A stretch of DNA of 64,000 nucleotides, taken from Phormidium sp. OSCR (GTDB taxonomy: Bacteria > Cyanobacteriota > Cyanobacteriia > Cyanobacteriales > Geitlerinemataceae). Below the pieces are notes generated by a model. It was given only the letters and a program-made list of their open reading frames with translations. It was not told the origin of the DNA and made no database searches. Location: NCBI GenBank assembly GCA_001314905.1, contig LJZT01000002.1:62001-126000 (forward strand), written 5' to 3'. Of this stretch, positions 1 through 6,799 are shown piece by piece (the first letter of the stretch is position 1; the number at the start of each line of letters is the position of its first letter). The translations under genes and the position numbers were made by a program.

Positions 1-1
1 G

Positions 2-364
2 TTCGAGGCAATACAAGAGTTACGCTGTATTATTCCGCCTTATTCACCGGTTCCGGATATTGTGGTTATTGCCAGCGAACGTTTCTCTGATGAGGATGGC
101 CCTTTCCAGGGCGCTCCCGATTGGTTAATTGAAATTCGCTCCCCTGACCAAAGTACGTTAGACTTGCAAACTAAGATTATTCACTGTCTTAGTAATGGCA
201 CAAAATTGGCTTGGTTAATTGATTTTAATCATGAGCAAGTTTGGGTTTGGCAGGGCGATAGCTTACCCATTATTTGCTCGGGAGAGGATGTTTTGCCAAG
301 TTGTAACTTTGGGTTTGAGCTTACAGTTGACTCGGTCGTTGCAATGACTCAAAATAAACGGTAA
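2..364 (+). CDS. Uma2 family (DUF820) endonuclease-like protein, 5' truncated by window edge
   Basis: The frame is open from the first bases of the window, so the ORF-track start (GTG at 62) is internal and the real start lies upstream. The visible 120 codons hold the C-terminal half of a Uma2/DUF820 domain: a PVPDIVV strand, an acidic loop, then DWLIEIRSPDQS, followed by a Lys-containing helix and KLAWLIDFNHEQVWVW. This is the PD-(D/E)XK-like core typical of the family, with the last strands around 'EDVLPSCNFGFEL'. Uma2 proteins are very numerous in cyanobacteria; a nuclease fold is accepted but their cellular role is not settled. Three further members lie at 4.6-6.8 kb. The family call is confident; function is not. 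Confidence 0.85.
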   Translation, partial: FEAIQELRCIIPPYSPVPDIVVIASERFSDEDGPFQGAPDWLIEIRSPDQSTLDLQTKIIHCLSNGTKLAWLIDFNHEQVWVWQGDSLPIICSGEDVLPSCNFGFELTVDSVVAMTQNKR

Positions 365-382
365 CAGTAAAAAAAACGAGGT

Positions 383-1204
383 CTAGTCTGTAATTTTTTC
401 TTCAAGGATTTGCGTAGAACTCACCCATTGCCCAGTGGCGTCATAATTGCGTAATAAACGTGCGCGTACTCCCGGCGTGAGTCGCCAGCCAATTTCGAGA
501 AAAAAGGGTTTTTGGCGGGGAATGGTGAGGGGACAGAGACAGGATGCGCCGTCAGGGAGGAGGAGGAGTTGTCGGGGTTCGCTGGTGCGGTTGAAGAGGA
601 TGCGATTATCGCCGTCGATTTCTCCGGTTGAGGACAATTGCCAGTTTGATGTGGTTAATGATTGCTGAAGTTGGTTTCCCTGACGGCTGATGACGAGATG
701 ACTTTCATAGGAGTCAGGGGTGCGTAAATCGGGGTATTCTGTCGTTACAATTCCTCGCCATTTGCCAATCAGTTCTTCGACGGTTAATGGGGCAGATTCT
801 GGGATTTCCACGCCGTTGAGGACTTCGCGAATTAGGGTTCCGCCGCTAAATTCACCGTTTTTAAATAGTTGTACCAGTCGTAGCCGCCGCTGGTTATGGA
901 TAAACCCTTGTTCGGCACCAAAATCGGCAACGGGGGAAAATTGCACGGAACCAAAGGAAAAATATCCTGTTTCAAAAAAGAGGATATTTCGTCCTAGGGT
1001 GCGATAGGTGAGTTGAATTGGCTCAGGTTCGGGTTCTCCTGGAGGATATTTAAAGACCTGTTGTTGAACACAAGTATTGTTCTCGATGCCCTCCAAAGTA
1101 ACTCGGGTTGGGATATCATTCACAATCTTTCCCCTAGATGAAAATTGGCTAAACGAGCCGCGCCAATCACCCAAATTCCCAAGAAATCGCTGCCATTGAT
1201 TCAT
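383..1204 (-). CDS. DUF3598 family protein
   Basis: This is a complete 273-residue ORF with an ATG start. The beginning 'MNQWQRFLGNLGDWRGSF' and the alternating strand-rich body, with a second 'LIGKWRGIVTTEYPDLRTPDSYESHL' motif around residue 145, match my memory of DUF3598, a cyanobacterial and plastid family with a two-lobed lipocalin-like barrel. There is no signal peptide or membrane segment, so it should be cytosolic. Its end faces the Uma2 gene 18 bp away (convergent). The start is followed upstream by a heptamer repeat array shared with the next gene. No biochemical role can be read from the sequence. Confidence 0.7.
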   Translation of the reverse strand: MNQWQRFLGNLGDWRGSFSQFSSRGKIVNDIPTRVTLEGIENNTCVQQQVFKYPPGEPEPEPIQLTYRTLGRNILFFETGYFSFGSVQFSPVADFGAEQGFIHNQRRLRLVQLFKNGEFSGGTLIREVLNGVEIPESAPLTVEELIGKWRGIVTTEYPDLRTPDSYESHLVISRQGNQLQQSLTTSNWQLSSTGEIDGDNRILFNRTSEPRQLLLLPDGASCLCPLTIPRQKPFFLEIGWRLTPGVRARLLRNYDATGQWVSSTQILEEKITD

Positions 1205-1225
1205 CCTAAAACTCCCAAATTTCCA

Positions 1226-1281
1226 ACTATTAACTATTCACTATTAACTATTCACTATTAACTATTCACTATTAACTATTA
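1226..1281. repeat. Heptanucleotide tandem array A (ACTATTA/ACTATTC, 8 units)
   Basis: Eight consecutive 7-bp units run without interruption, with the last base alternating A/C for most of the array. The stop codon and last six codons of the glycosidase gene on the minus strand lie inside it. Such short tandemly repeated sequences are a known cyanobacterial feature. The same family recurs at 15107 and about 62463. Confidence 0.95.
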
Positions 1282-3199
1282 ACCGTCGTTCCCCGTAGGC
1301 GAGGAGTTCTTCGATCGCCTGAAGACGATGTTCCCAGGTCTCGACTTGATAGGTATTGTTGACTCGGTGAAGACTCAGCCATTGGGGGAATCCTTGTTGT
1401 AGCTGATCGAGGCGATCGCGCGTCACGGTCACTTGCGCTCGACTCGGTTGTGCGGCAAGCTGTTCCAAGGCTTCAACAAAGGCGCGATCGCTCTCTTGCC
1501 AGAGACGCAATTTCTCGTCATCAATCCACAACTGTTCAGCGGCTAAAATAAATTGCCATTCTGCCTTAAGGGCGCGATGTCGATCGAGGGCCGCTTTGAA
1601 GGGTTGACGATAGGGAATCGGTTGGACAACATTATTTTCCCCGTGGGTTTGTTGCAAAATCTCTTTTAAGTTATCCACCAAGCGTTCGGCGGCAAAAAGA
1701 GCATAACCACTGGTGGGTAAATCACGAATCAATTGCATTTGATCGACGGCAACAATATCCGCTAAATCATGAAGTTTCACCGAAGGAACAATCAATGCCC
1801 CTGGGGGGATGTTCGCCAACATGGGGGTCATCAGTCGTCCGAGACGATTGGTGTCAGCGGCGTAGGTCATGGGAACAATGACGTCGATAATCCCAGCTTC
1901 AATCCAGCTTTCCCAGTCTTGTTGGATTTTGTGGATGCGATCGTGGCGGGATTGGGGAAACACCGCCGCTGAGAGAATTAACTCTGGGTTACGGCGTTGC
2001 AGGAGTTCATGAACCTCGCCGACAAAGGCGGTAACTTGGCTGACTCGGAAATCAGTCCAACGCTGCCAAAGGTCAACTTGACGGGGAGAGATCGTAGTGG
2101 GATCAACCCCAGTTAACTCCTCAAAGCGCGATCGCCCGGCTTCGCCATAGCCATAACTGCGTTCAGCGCTGGGGTCTTGGAAGGGATAGCGGATATAGTC
2201 GAGTTGAATGCCATCGACATCGTAGTTGAGGACAATCTCATCGATGACGCGAATGAGATACCAGCGGGCTTCGAGGTTGGCTGGATCGAGGAAGGTTTTG
2301 CGGGACCCCCGATGCCGCATTTCGCCGCGATGGTCGAGATTGGCCCATTGGGGATGGTCATTGAGAATAGGACCGACGAAGCTGGGAGACTGCCCTAAAA
2401 CGCGATTGTGGGCTTCGTTGCCGACGGCAAAGGTCCACAGCCAAGCATGGAGTTCCATCCCCCGTTCCCGGGCCAATTCTATGGCGGCTTGTAGGGGGTC
2501 CCAGCCTTCGGTGAGGGGATTTTGGGAGTTGGTGATTTGGCTCGGATAAATGGGATAGCCGGCGTTGAAGCTTTCAAAAAACACCGTGTTAATCCCGGCC
2601 CGGGCCAAACGGTCAAATAGGGGTTCGAGGCCGGCTTTGGACCCGGCGGCTACAATAGTGCCGCGATCGAGCCAAATTGAACGCACTTCTGGGGTGCTGT
2701 TGCGGGGGCGATCATTGGGGTAACTGGCCCAGAGTTGCGATCGCGCCTCCAACCACCGCGATCGCGCTTCGCCATACTGCTGTTGCTGCACTAATTCCGG
2801 GAACTCCCGCAACAGGGTTCGGGCCGCCGCCACTCGCGCACCGTCATCTTGGGCCAGGCTAACTACATCTGTACTCGAATCTAATGCTTGCAGGGCAACA
2901 TCGCCTAAGTTTCCCAGAGTTTGGGCTGCAATCAAAGCACTCTCAACTCGTCCAAGGAGTTGTCTGAGTTCCTGCTGCATCCGCAGGGCGATGGTAGCGT
3001 CGATGGGGGCATCTCCGGCTTCGACGACTAAGCCAGGAGGGGCGGTTTCTGAGGCTGGGTCGCGAATTTCGCCGTCGTTGCGGGTACTTTGAACGGTTGT
3101 GGGTTGGCTTTGAACGGGTAGGGGAAGCAGTAGGGGGAGGGCCAGAAACATGAGGGGGAGCGATCGCCGCGACAGCCGCCGCAATAAGGCGTTGACCAT
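1262..3199 (-). CDS. Secreted GHL10-type (family 10-like) glycosyl hydrolase
   Basis: This 645-residue protein begins with a basic stretch and a hydrophobic leucine/proline-rich segment ending near 'LPVQSQP', a plausible signal peptide, so it should be exported. After a low-complexity region of about 140 residues comes the glycosidase-like barrel. It starts at 'VRSIWLDRG' near residue 176, with 'GINTVFFESFNAGYPIYPS', 'HAWLWTFAVGN', 'VDGIQLDYIRYPF' and 'IDVIVPMTYAAD', as in the GHL10/DUF187 (YngK-like) family. The start ATG is preceded by AAGGA at good spacing. The last residues LIVNSE are encoded by heptamer array A, so the native C-terminus has been altered. The substrate is unknown; a cell-wall or exopolysaccharide glycan is an inference. 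Confidence 0.8.
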   Translation of the reverse strand: MVNALLRRLSRRSLPLMFLALPLLLPLPVQSQPTTVQSTRNDGEIRDPASETAPPGLVVEAGDAPIDATIALRMQQELRQLLGRVESALIAAQTLGNLGDVALQALDSSTDVVSLAQDDGARVAAARTLLREFPELVQQQQYGEARSRWLEARSQLWASYPNDRPRNSTPEVRSIWLDRGTIVAAGSKAGLEPLFDRLARAGINTVFFESFNAGYPIYPSQITNSQNPLTEGWDPLQAAIELARERGMELHAWLWTFAVGNEAHNRVLGQSPSFVGPILNDHPQWANLDHRGEMRHRGSRKTFLDPANLEARWYLIRVIDEIVLNYDVDGIQLDYIRYPFQDPSAERSYGYGEAGRSRFEELTGVDPTTISPRQVDLWQRWTDFRVSQVTAFVGEVHELLQRRNPELILSAAVFPQSRHDRIHKIQQDWESWIEAGIIDVIVPMTYAADTNRLGRLMTPMLANIPPGALIVPSVKLHDLADIVAVDQMQLIRDLPTSGYALFAAERLVDNLKEILQQTHGENNVVQPIPYRQPFKAALDRHRALKAEWQFILAAEQLWIDDEKLRLWQESDRAFVEALEQLAAQPSRAQVTVTRDRLDQLQQGFPQWLSLHRVNNTYQVETWEHRLQAIEELLAYGERRLIVNSE

Positions 3200-3307
3200 A
3201 ATGGTGTTCCTTGGTTGTGTGTGAGGATGGTGGGAACGGAAAAGCTAGCCGAATTTTAACCAATTTTGGTGACTCTGACTCAAATCCGTTTTTTGGGGTT
3301 GAGGTCT

Positions 3308-3376
3308 GTCTCTTGGTCTGTCTCTTGGTCTTTTTCTTTGGGTCTTTTTCTTTGGGTCTTTTTCTCTAGGTCTTTT
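3308..3376. repeat. Degenerate polypyrimidine tandem repeat
   Basis: The plus strand shows repeated CTCTTGGTCTGT and GTCTTTTTCTTTGG units, an imperfect 12-15 bp direct repeat of almost pure pyrimidine. The transposase remnant on the minus strand reads into this tract and stops there. No coding or regulatory role is evident. Confidence 0.7.
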
Positions 3377-3580
3377 CCTTACCTACAATCATCCAGATGC
3401 GTTCTGGCAAGAGCCGGTCAATTCGTTGGCGAGTTGGGGTATCGATGACCGTGTTGGTTGGGTTTTTGATGAACTGACGACCACAGTTGCGGCCTAGATA
3501 CCGTTGCTTGCCAGTGTAGATGTGAGCATTTTTGACGGTTCCCTTAGAATCGCAATCAGGTAGAATCGCAATCAGGGCAG
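3366..3580 (-). pseudogene. IS1-type transposase (InsA-like) remnant, broken by a 16-bp duplication
   Basis: Reading the minus strand and removing one copy of an exact 16-bp duplication restores a frame with CPDCDSKGTVKNAHIYTG, then 'GRNCGRQFIKNPT' and 'TRQRIDRLLPERI'. This is the zinc-ribbon start and helix-turn-helix region of a cyanobacterial IS1-type InsA. With both 16-bp copies present the frame shifts and meets TGA at once. The downstream InsB part is absent, and the reading frame runs into the pyrimidine repeat and ends. No intact start or terminal inverted repeats were found. A second IS1 remnant of the same kind lies at 60.8 kb. Confidence 0.75.
3545..3576. repeat. Exact 16-bp tandem duplication inside the transposase remnant
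   Basis: TAGAATCGCAATCAGG occurs twice head to tail. Sixteen is not a multiple of three, so the second copy frameshifts the IS1 remnant directly after its CPDC zinc-ligand motif. Confidence 0.95.
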
Positions 3581-3672
3581 TGAGGCCTGGGTGGTGTTGC
3601 GTCGCTTCATGAGCATCTTAAAAATCCATTATTATCTCTAATGTTCTACCTGGCAAATAATGGTTACGGTAT

Positions 3673-3694
3673 GTTAGGCTGTGGTGGGCATTGC
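3673..3694. repeat. 22-bp direct repeat, left copy flanking the toxin-antitoxin pair
   Basis: GTTAGGCTGTGGTGGGCATT plus GC is identical to the sequence at 4485-4506. The two copies bracket the antitoxin/toxin genes. GGTGGGCATTGC-type words are common dispersed repeats in cyanobacteria, so this may mark homologous insertion rather than a target-site duplication. Confidence 0.9.
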
Positions 3695-3719
3695 GACGGT
3701 AACTAATTGAGGAAAAATA

Positions 3720-3995
3720 ATGATACATATTGAAGAAATTCAAAAAGATATAAATGAATTACCTGAAGAAGCACAGGCTTTACTTTTAGATTTTATTGAT
3801 TTGTTAAAAAAGCGCTATTTAACACCGGACAAACCAACTGTAAACTCGAATGATACTCCAGATTGTCCATTGAGTACCTTAGACATCCTCAACGAATCTG
3901 AGTTAATCGGTTGTATCAGTGCAGAACCAGATCTTTCTACTCATTACAAATCTGTTCTTCAAGAAAAACTAGACTCCAAGTATGATCATCGTTGA
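3720..3995 (+). CDS. DUF2281-like antitoxin, partner of the PIN toxin
   Basis: The 91-residue acidic protein starts with 'MIHIEEIQKDINELPEEAQ' followed by 'LLLDFIDLLKKRYL', the short amphipathic pattern seen in DUF2281 and related antitoxins paired with PIN toxins. The ATG has a clear GAGG site (GAGGAAAAATAATG). Its last 14 bp overlap the downstream PIN gene, implying coupled translation, as is usual for type II toxin-antitoxin pairs. There is no obvious DNA-binding domain; the C-terminal half (residues 45-91) is probably the disordered toxin-binding tail. The gene is more AT-rich than its neighbours and lacks HIP1 sites, consistent with transfer. Confidence 0.7.
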   Translation: MIHIEEIQKDINELPEEAQALLLDFIDLLKKRYLTPDKPTVNSNDTPDCPLSTLDILNESELIGCISAEPDLSTHYKSVLQEKLDSKYDHR

Positions 3996-4425
3996 TACAG
4001 GATTTTGGCTGGCTTTATTCAATGAGAAAGACCAATATCATCAAAGCGCACAAGAGACTCTAGCCCAATATCCTTATGAACCCTTAATCACAACTTGGTG
4101 TGTTCTCACAGAAACTTCTCATTTACTTTTGCAGCGTTCCTCAAATACCTATCAAGGGGTTCAAAAACAGATTAAGTTAATGAGTATTTTTCAAAAATAT
4201 CCCCAAAGATTTCAACGATTTGATTTGCACGAGACTCATTTTGAGCGAATTATTTTTTTGCTAGAGAAGTATCAAAATTTGCCCATGGATTTAGCGGATG
4301 CTTCCCTCGTTATTTTGGCAGAGGAGTTAGGAGATGGGCGAATCCTCTCCATTGACTATCAAGATTTTAATACCTATCGATGGAAAAATAAAAAACCTTT
4401 TCAGAATCTATTTAAGAGGTTGTAG
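3982..4425 (+). CDS. PIN-domain ribonuclease toxin (VapC-type)
   Basis: This complete 147-residue protein carries the PIN acidic residues in order: Asp in 'MIIVDTGFWLALFN' near residue 5, Glu in 'VLTETSHLLL' near residue 43, Asp in 'MDLADASLVILAEE' near residue 104, and a final Asp in 'RILSIDYQDF'. PIN toxins are Mg-dependent ribonucleases that cut tRNA, rRNA or mRNA when free of antitoxin. The RNA target cannot be told here. It overlaps the antitoxin gene by 14 bp. The module is AT-rich and flanked by 22-bp direct repeats, suggesting a mobile or recently acquired cassette. Confidence 0.88.
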   Translation: MIIVDTGFWLALFNEKDQYHQSAQETLAQYPYEPLITTWCVLTETSHLLLQRSSNTYQGVQKQIKLMSIFQKYPQRFQRFDLHETHFERIIFLLEKYQNLPMDLADASLVILAEELGDGRILSIDYQDFNTYRWKNKKPFQNLFKRL

Positions 4426-4484
4426 ACAGTTTTTGGGTTCTAGTAGTAGGGTGGAAATCTCCCAGACAATCCAGGTCGCGCTAC

Positions 4485-4506
4485 GTTAGGCTGTGGTGGG
4501 CATTGC
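4485..4506. repeat. 22-bp direct repeat, right copy flanking the toxin-antitoxin pair
   Basis: Identical to 3673-3694 and in the same orientation, 60 bp after the toxin stop codon. Confidence 0.9.
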
Positions 4507-4533
4507 CTATCCTACCCGTTAAATTTTTGTCCT

Positions 4534-4599
4534 ATCCAAGCCGAATACGACGAGGTTAAAGCCGATCGCGATCGCAAAGTCCTAGAATTAGAACAGTGA
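4534..4599 (+). pseudogene. Orphan charged C-terminal tail, possible gene remnant
   Basis: A short frame reads QAEYDEVKADRDRKVLELEQ and then TGA, with no start codon or domain upstream. Its charged, coiled-coil-like pattern resembles the C-terminal tail of the adjacent Uma2 protein (RDRDRTQAQLEQ-like). It may be the end of a deleted gene. The evidence is only compositional. Confidence 0.3.
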
Positions 4600-4620
4600 A
4601 TGTCCCGCGATCGCATCCCC

Positions 4621-5340
4621 CTAAAGCCTATCGGGATCAATGCCCAACTCCCGAAGCCTTGCTAACGCTTGTTCGAGCTGAGCCTGAGTGCGATCGCGAT
4701 CGCGCTGGGCCTCATCCCGTTCCCTCTGAGCTTGTTGTTGCGCGAGTTTGGCGCGATCTCGTTCGAGTAAACTCGCTTCAGGTTCGGCAAACGGTTCGCC
4801 ATTGGGATAGAAAATTGCCAATCCATCCTCAAACCGTTCAAATCGAATCTCCAACAACGGCGATGTCCAGGGCAGATATAATGCCGTAATTAGGGTAAAA
4901 ATATCGTCTGGATCATCTCGTACAAACCCCCAAAAATCAGAGCGTTGCGGATCATAATAGTACGCCTCCAACACCCCATATATCTCATAAAACTTCTGTT
5001 TCTCTGCCATTTCCCGGCGAGTATTACTCGGTGAGAGAATTTCAAAAACGACCTGTGGGGCAATATTCTCTTCTTCCCATTGCTTATAGCTGCCACGATA
5101 TCCCGCCGGACGACCCAAAACAACCATGACATCCGGGGCTTGGCGAGGTGCTGGGGGTTCTGTAACTTCCACGGGATACCAGAGTAAATCTCCAGCGACA
5201 AATGCAACTTTGTCTCTGAGTAAATACTTCAGATTTGTAACCAAGCGGACAATCCATTCATACTGTTCCGTATTGTCCGCCATGGGTTTCCCGTCAGAAT
5301 CAGGGTAGAGCGTTTCCAAGTCGTGGCAGGCTTCAACCAT
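4621..5340 (-). CDS. Uma2 family endonuclease-like protein with coiled-coil tail
   Basis: This 239-residue member of the Uma2/DUF820 family has the N-terminal 'TEQYEWIVRLVTNLKYLL' helix, then 'QAPDVMVVLGRP', 'PQVVFEILSPSNTRRE' and 'KQKFYEIYGVLEAYYYDP', covering the PD-(D/E)XK core at about residues 65-140. Residues 185-230 are a charged helix rich in Gln, Arg and Glu ('QQQAQRERDEAQRDRDR'), predicted as coiled coil; this tail is common in one Uma2 subgroup. It is divergent from the duplicated Uma2 gene at 5430 with an 89-bp gap. A copy of its first codons is repeated at about 6060, showing that it lay at the edge of the local duplication. Confidence 0.88.
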   Translation of the reverse strand: MVEACHDLETLYPDSDGKPMADNTEQYEWIVRLVTNLKYLLRDKVAFVAGDLLWYPVEVTEPPAPRQAPDVMVVLGRPAGYRGSYKQWEEENIAPQVVFEILSPSNTRREMAEKQKFYEIYGVLEAYYYDPQRSDFWGFVRDDPDDIFTLITALYLPWTSPLLEIRFERFEDGLAIFYPNGEPFAEPEASLLERDRAKLAQQQAQRERDEAQRDRDRTQAQLEQALARLRELGIDPDRL

Positions 5341-5371
5341 GAGTCACTCAGTTCTGGGTCAGCGCTAATGT

Positions 5372-5407
5372 GAATTGTAATTAGAATTGTAATTAGAATT
5401 GTAATCA
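5372..5407. repeat. Three 12-bp repeats in the leader of Uma2 copy 1
   Basis: GAATTGTAATTA, GAATTGTAATTA and GAATTGTAATCA follow one another exactly. They lie in the divergent spacer and could contain promoter or operator sites for either gene. Confidence 0.85.
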
Positions 5408-5429
5408 AATTGCGATCGCAGCGGCCACC

Positions 5430-6047
5430 ATGGTACAAGTTCCCACCCAACTCGAACCCTCAACCCTATCGCTTGAGTTACCCAGACATCTCAACCTGTA
5501 CGTCACTCCCGAACAGTTTACCGCCCTCGCCGCCAGTAACCGAGACTTACAACTCGAACGAACCGCCCAAGGAGAACTCATCGTGAATCCACCCACCGGC
5601 TGGGAAACCGGAAAACGTAACTTTAGCATTATCGGACAGTTATATCGCTGGTATGACGACAATGGCGCGATTGGGGAAGCCTTTGAGTGTTCGACGGGAT
5701 TCACGTTAGCCAATGGTGCCATTCGCTCTCCCGATGCGGGTTGGATTAGTCAAGAACGTTGGGATGCCCTCACAGATGAGCAGAAAGGAACATTTGCCAA
5801 TATCTGCCCGGATTTTGTGGTTGAGCTGCGATCGCACTCCGATACAGTGAAATCGCTACAAGAGAAAATGCAAGAATATATGGACAATGGGGCTAAACTG
5901 GGTTGGTTAATCGATCCTCAAACTCGAACAGTGGCAGTTTATCGAGTGGGTTTAGAGGTCGAGATCTTGTCCAATCCGGTTGAGTTATCCGGGGAGGACA
6001 TTTTACCGGGTTTTGTCTTGAATTTGCAGCGAGTGTGGGAGAATTAG
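5430..6047 (+). CDS. Uma2 family protein, tandem copy 1
   Basis: The 205-residue protein has 'LYVTPEQFTALAASNRDL', then 'LIVNPPTGWETGKRN', 'RSPDAGWISQERWDAL', 'FVVELRSHSDTVKSLQEKMQ' and 'AKLGWLIDPQTRTVAVYR', a canonical complete Uma2/DUF820 domain with the ELRS acidic motif and following Lys. No Shine-Dalgarno is visible before the ATG. It is 93% or so identical to copy 2 at both ends, but residues about 62-120 differ ('FSIIGQLYRWYDDNGAIGEAF' here). It lies divergent to the coiled-coil Uma2 gene. Nuclease fold is known for the family; biological role is unresolved. Confidence 0.88.
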   Translation: MVQVPTQLEPSTLSLELPRHLNLYVTPEQFTALAASNRDLQLERTAQGELIVNPPTGWETGKRNFSIIGQLYRWYDDNGAIGEAFECSTGFTLANGAIRSPDAGWISQERWDALTDEQKGTFANICPDFVVELRSHSDTVKSLQEKMQEYMDNGAKLGWLIDPQTRTVAVYRVGLEVEILSNPVELSGEDILPGFVLNLQRVWEN

Positions 6048-6123
6048 ACCTCATCCCGAAAGCGTTTCCAAGTCGTGGCAGGCTTCAGCCATGAGTCACG
6101 CAGTTCTGGGTCAGTGCTACTCC

Positions 6124-6159
6124 AAATTGTAATTAGAATTGTAATCAGAATTGTAATCA
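6124..6159. repeat. Three 12-bp repeats in the leader of Uma2 copy 2
   Basis: AAATTGTAATTA followed by two GAATTGTAATCA units, the duplicated version of the repeats at 5372-5407. Confidence 0.85.
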
Positions 6160-6181
6160 GATTGCGATCGCAGCGGCCACC

Positions 6182-6799
6182 ATGGTACAAGTTCCCACAC
6201 AACTCGAACCCTCAACTCTATCGCTTGAGTTACCCAGACATCTCAACCTGTACGTCACTCCCGAACAGTTTACCGCCCTCGCCGCCAGTAACCGAGACTT
6301 ACAACTCGAACGAACTGCCCAAGGAGAACTCATCGTGAATCCGCCCACCGGCTGGGAAACCGGAAAACGCAATAGCCGCATCTCCGGTGAACTCTACCTA
6401 TGGTGGCGTAACGCGGGCGAACCGGGAGACGTCTTTGAATCCTCCACGGGATTTACCCTCCCCAATGGCGCAATCCGATCGCCTGATGCCTCCTGGGTGA
6501 GTCAAGCCCGCTGGGATGCCTTAAGCGAAGCACAGAAAGGAAGATTTGCCAATATATGCCCGGATTTTGTCGTCGAGCTGCGATCGCACTCCGATACAGT
6601 GAAATCGTTGCAAGAGAAAATGCAAGAGTATATGGACAATGGGGCTAAACTGGGTTGGTTAATCGACCCTCAAACTCGAACAGTGGCAGTTTATCGAGTG
6701 GGTTTAGAGGTCGAGATCTTGTCCAATCCGGTTGAGTTATCCGGTGAGAATGTTTTACCGGGTTTTGTCTTGAATTTGCAGCGAGTGTGGGGGAATTAA
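6182..6799 (+). CDS. Uma2 family protein, tandem copy 2
   Basis: This 205-residue duplicate of the gene at 5430 has an identical N-terminus and almost identical C-terminal 85 residues, but a central block reading 'SRISGELYLWWRNAGEPGDVF' that differs from copy 1. The ELRSHSD motif and downstream Lys are intact, so the fold should be functional. Its stop codon overlaps the convergent helicase stop by 4 bp. The mosaic pattern suggests recombination or gene conversion, with either the middle exchanged from another paralog or the ends homogenised. Confidence 0.88.
   Translation: MVQVPTQLEPSTLSLELPRHLNLYVTPEQFTALAASNRDLQLERTAQGELIVNPPTGWETGKRNSRISGELYLWWRNAGEPGDVFESSTGFTLPNGAIRSPDASWVSQARWDALSEAQKGRFANICPDFVVELRSHSDTVKSLQEKMQEYMDNGAKLGWLIDPQTRTVAVYRVGLEVEILSNPVELSGENVLPGFVLNLQRVWGN

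Larger units (their letters stand above)
5340..6799. repeat. Tandem duplication of a Uma2 gene with its leader (752-bp period)
   Basis: The leader and gene starting at 5430 recur 752 bp later at 6182. The repeated leader includes AGCGTTTCCAAGTCGTGGCA (the first codons of the divergent gene), three 12-bp AT-rich repeats and the GCGATCGC-GCGGCCACC start region. The ends of the two genes are nearly identical, while a central segment has diverged strongly. Confidence 0.92.

Noticed and set aside
1226-1281. Repeat arrays as CRISPR
   Set aside because: Units are contiguous 7-mers with no spacers; the other tandem repeats in the window also lack spacers.
5420-5433. GCGGCCACCATGG at both duplicated Uma2 starts resembles a Kozak site
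   Set aside because: Bacterial context; the resemblance is chance and was copied by the duplication.
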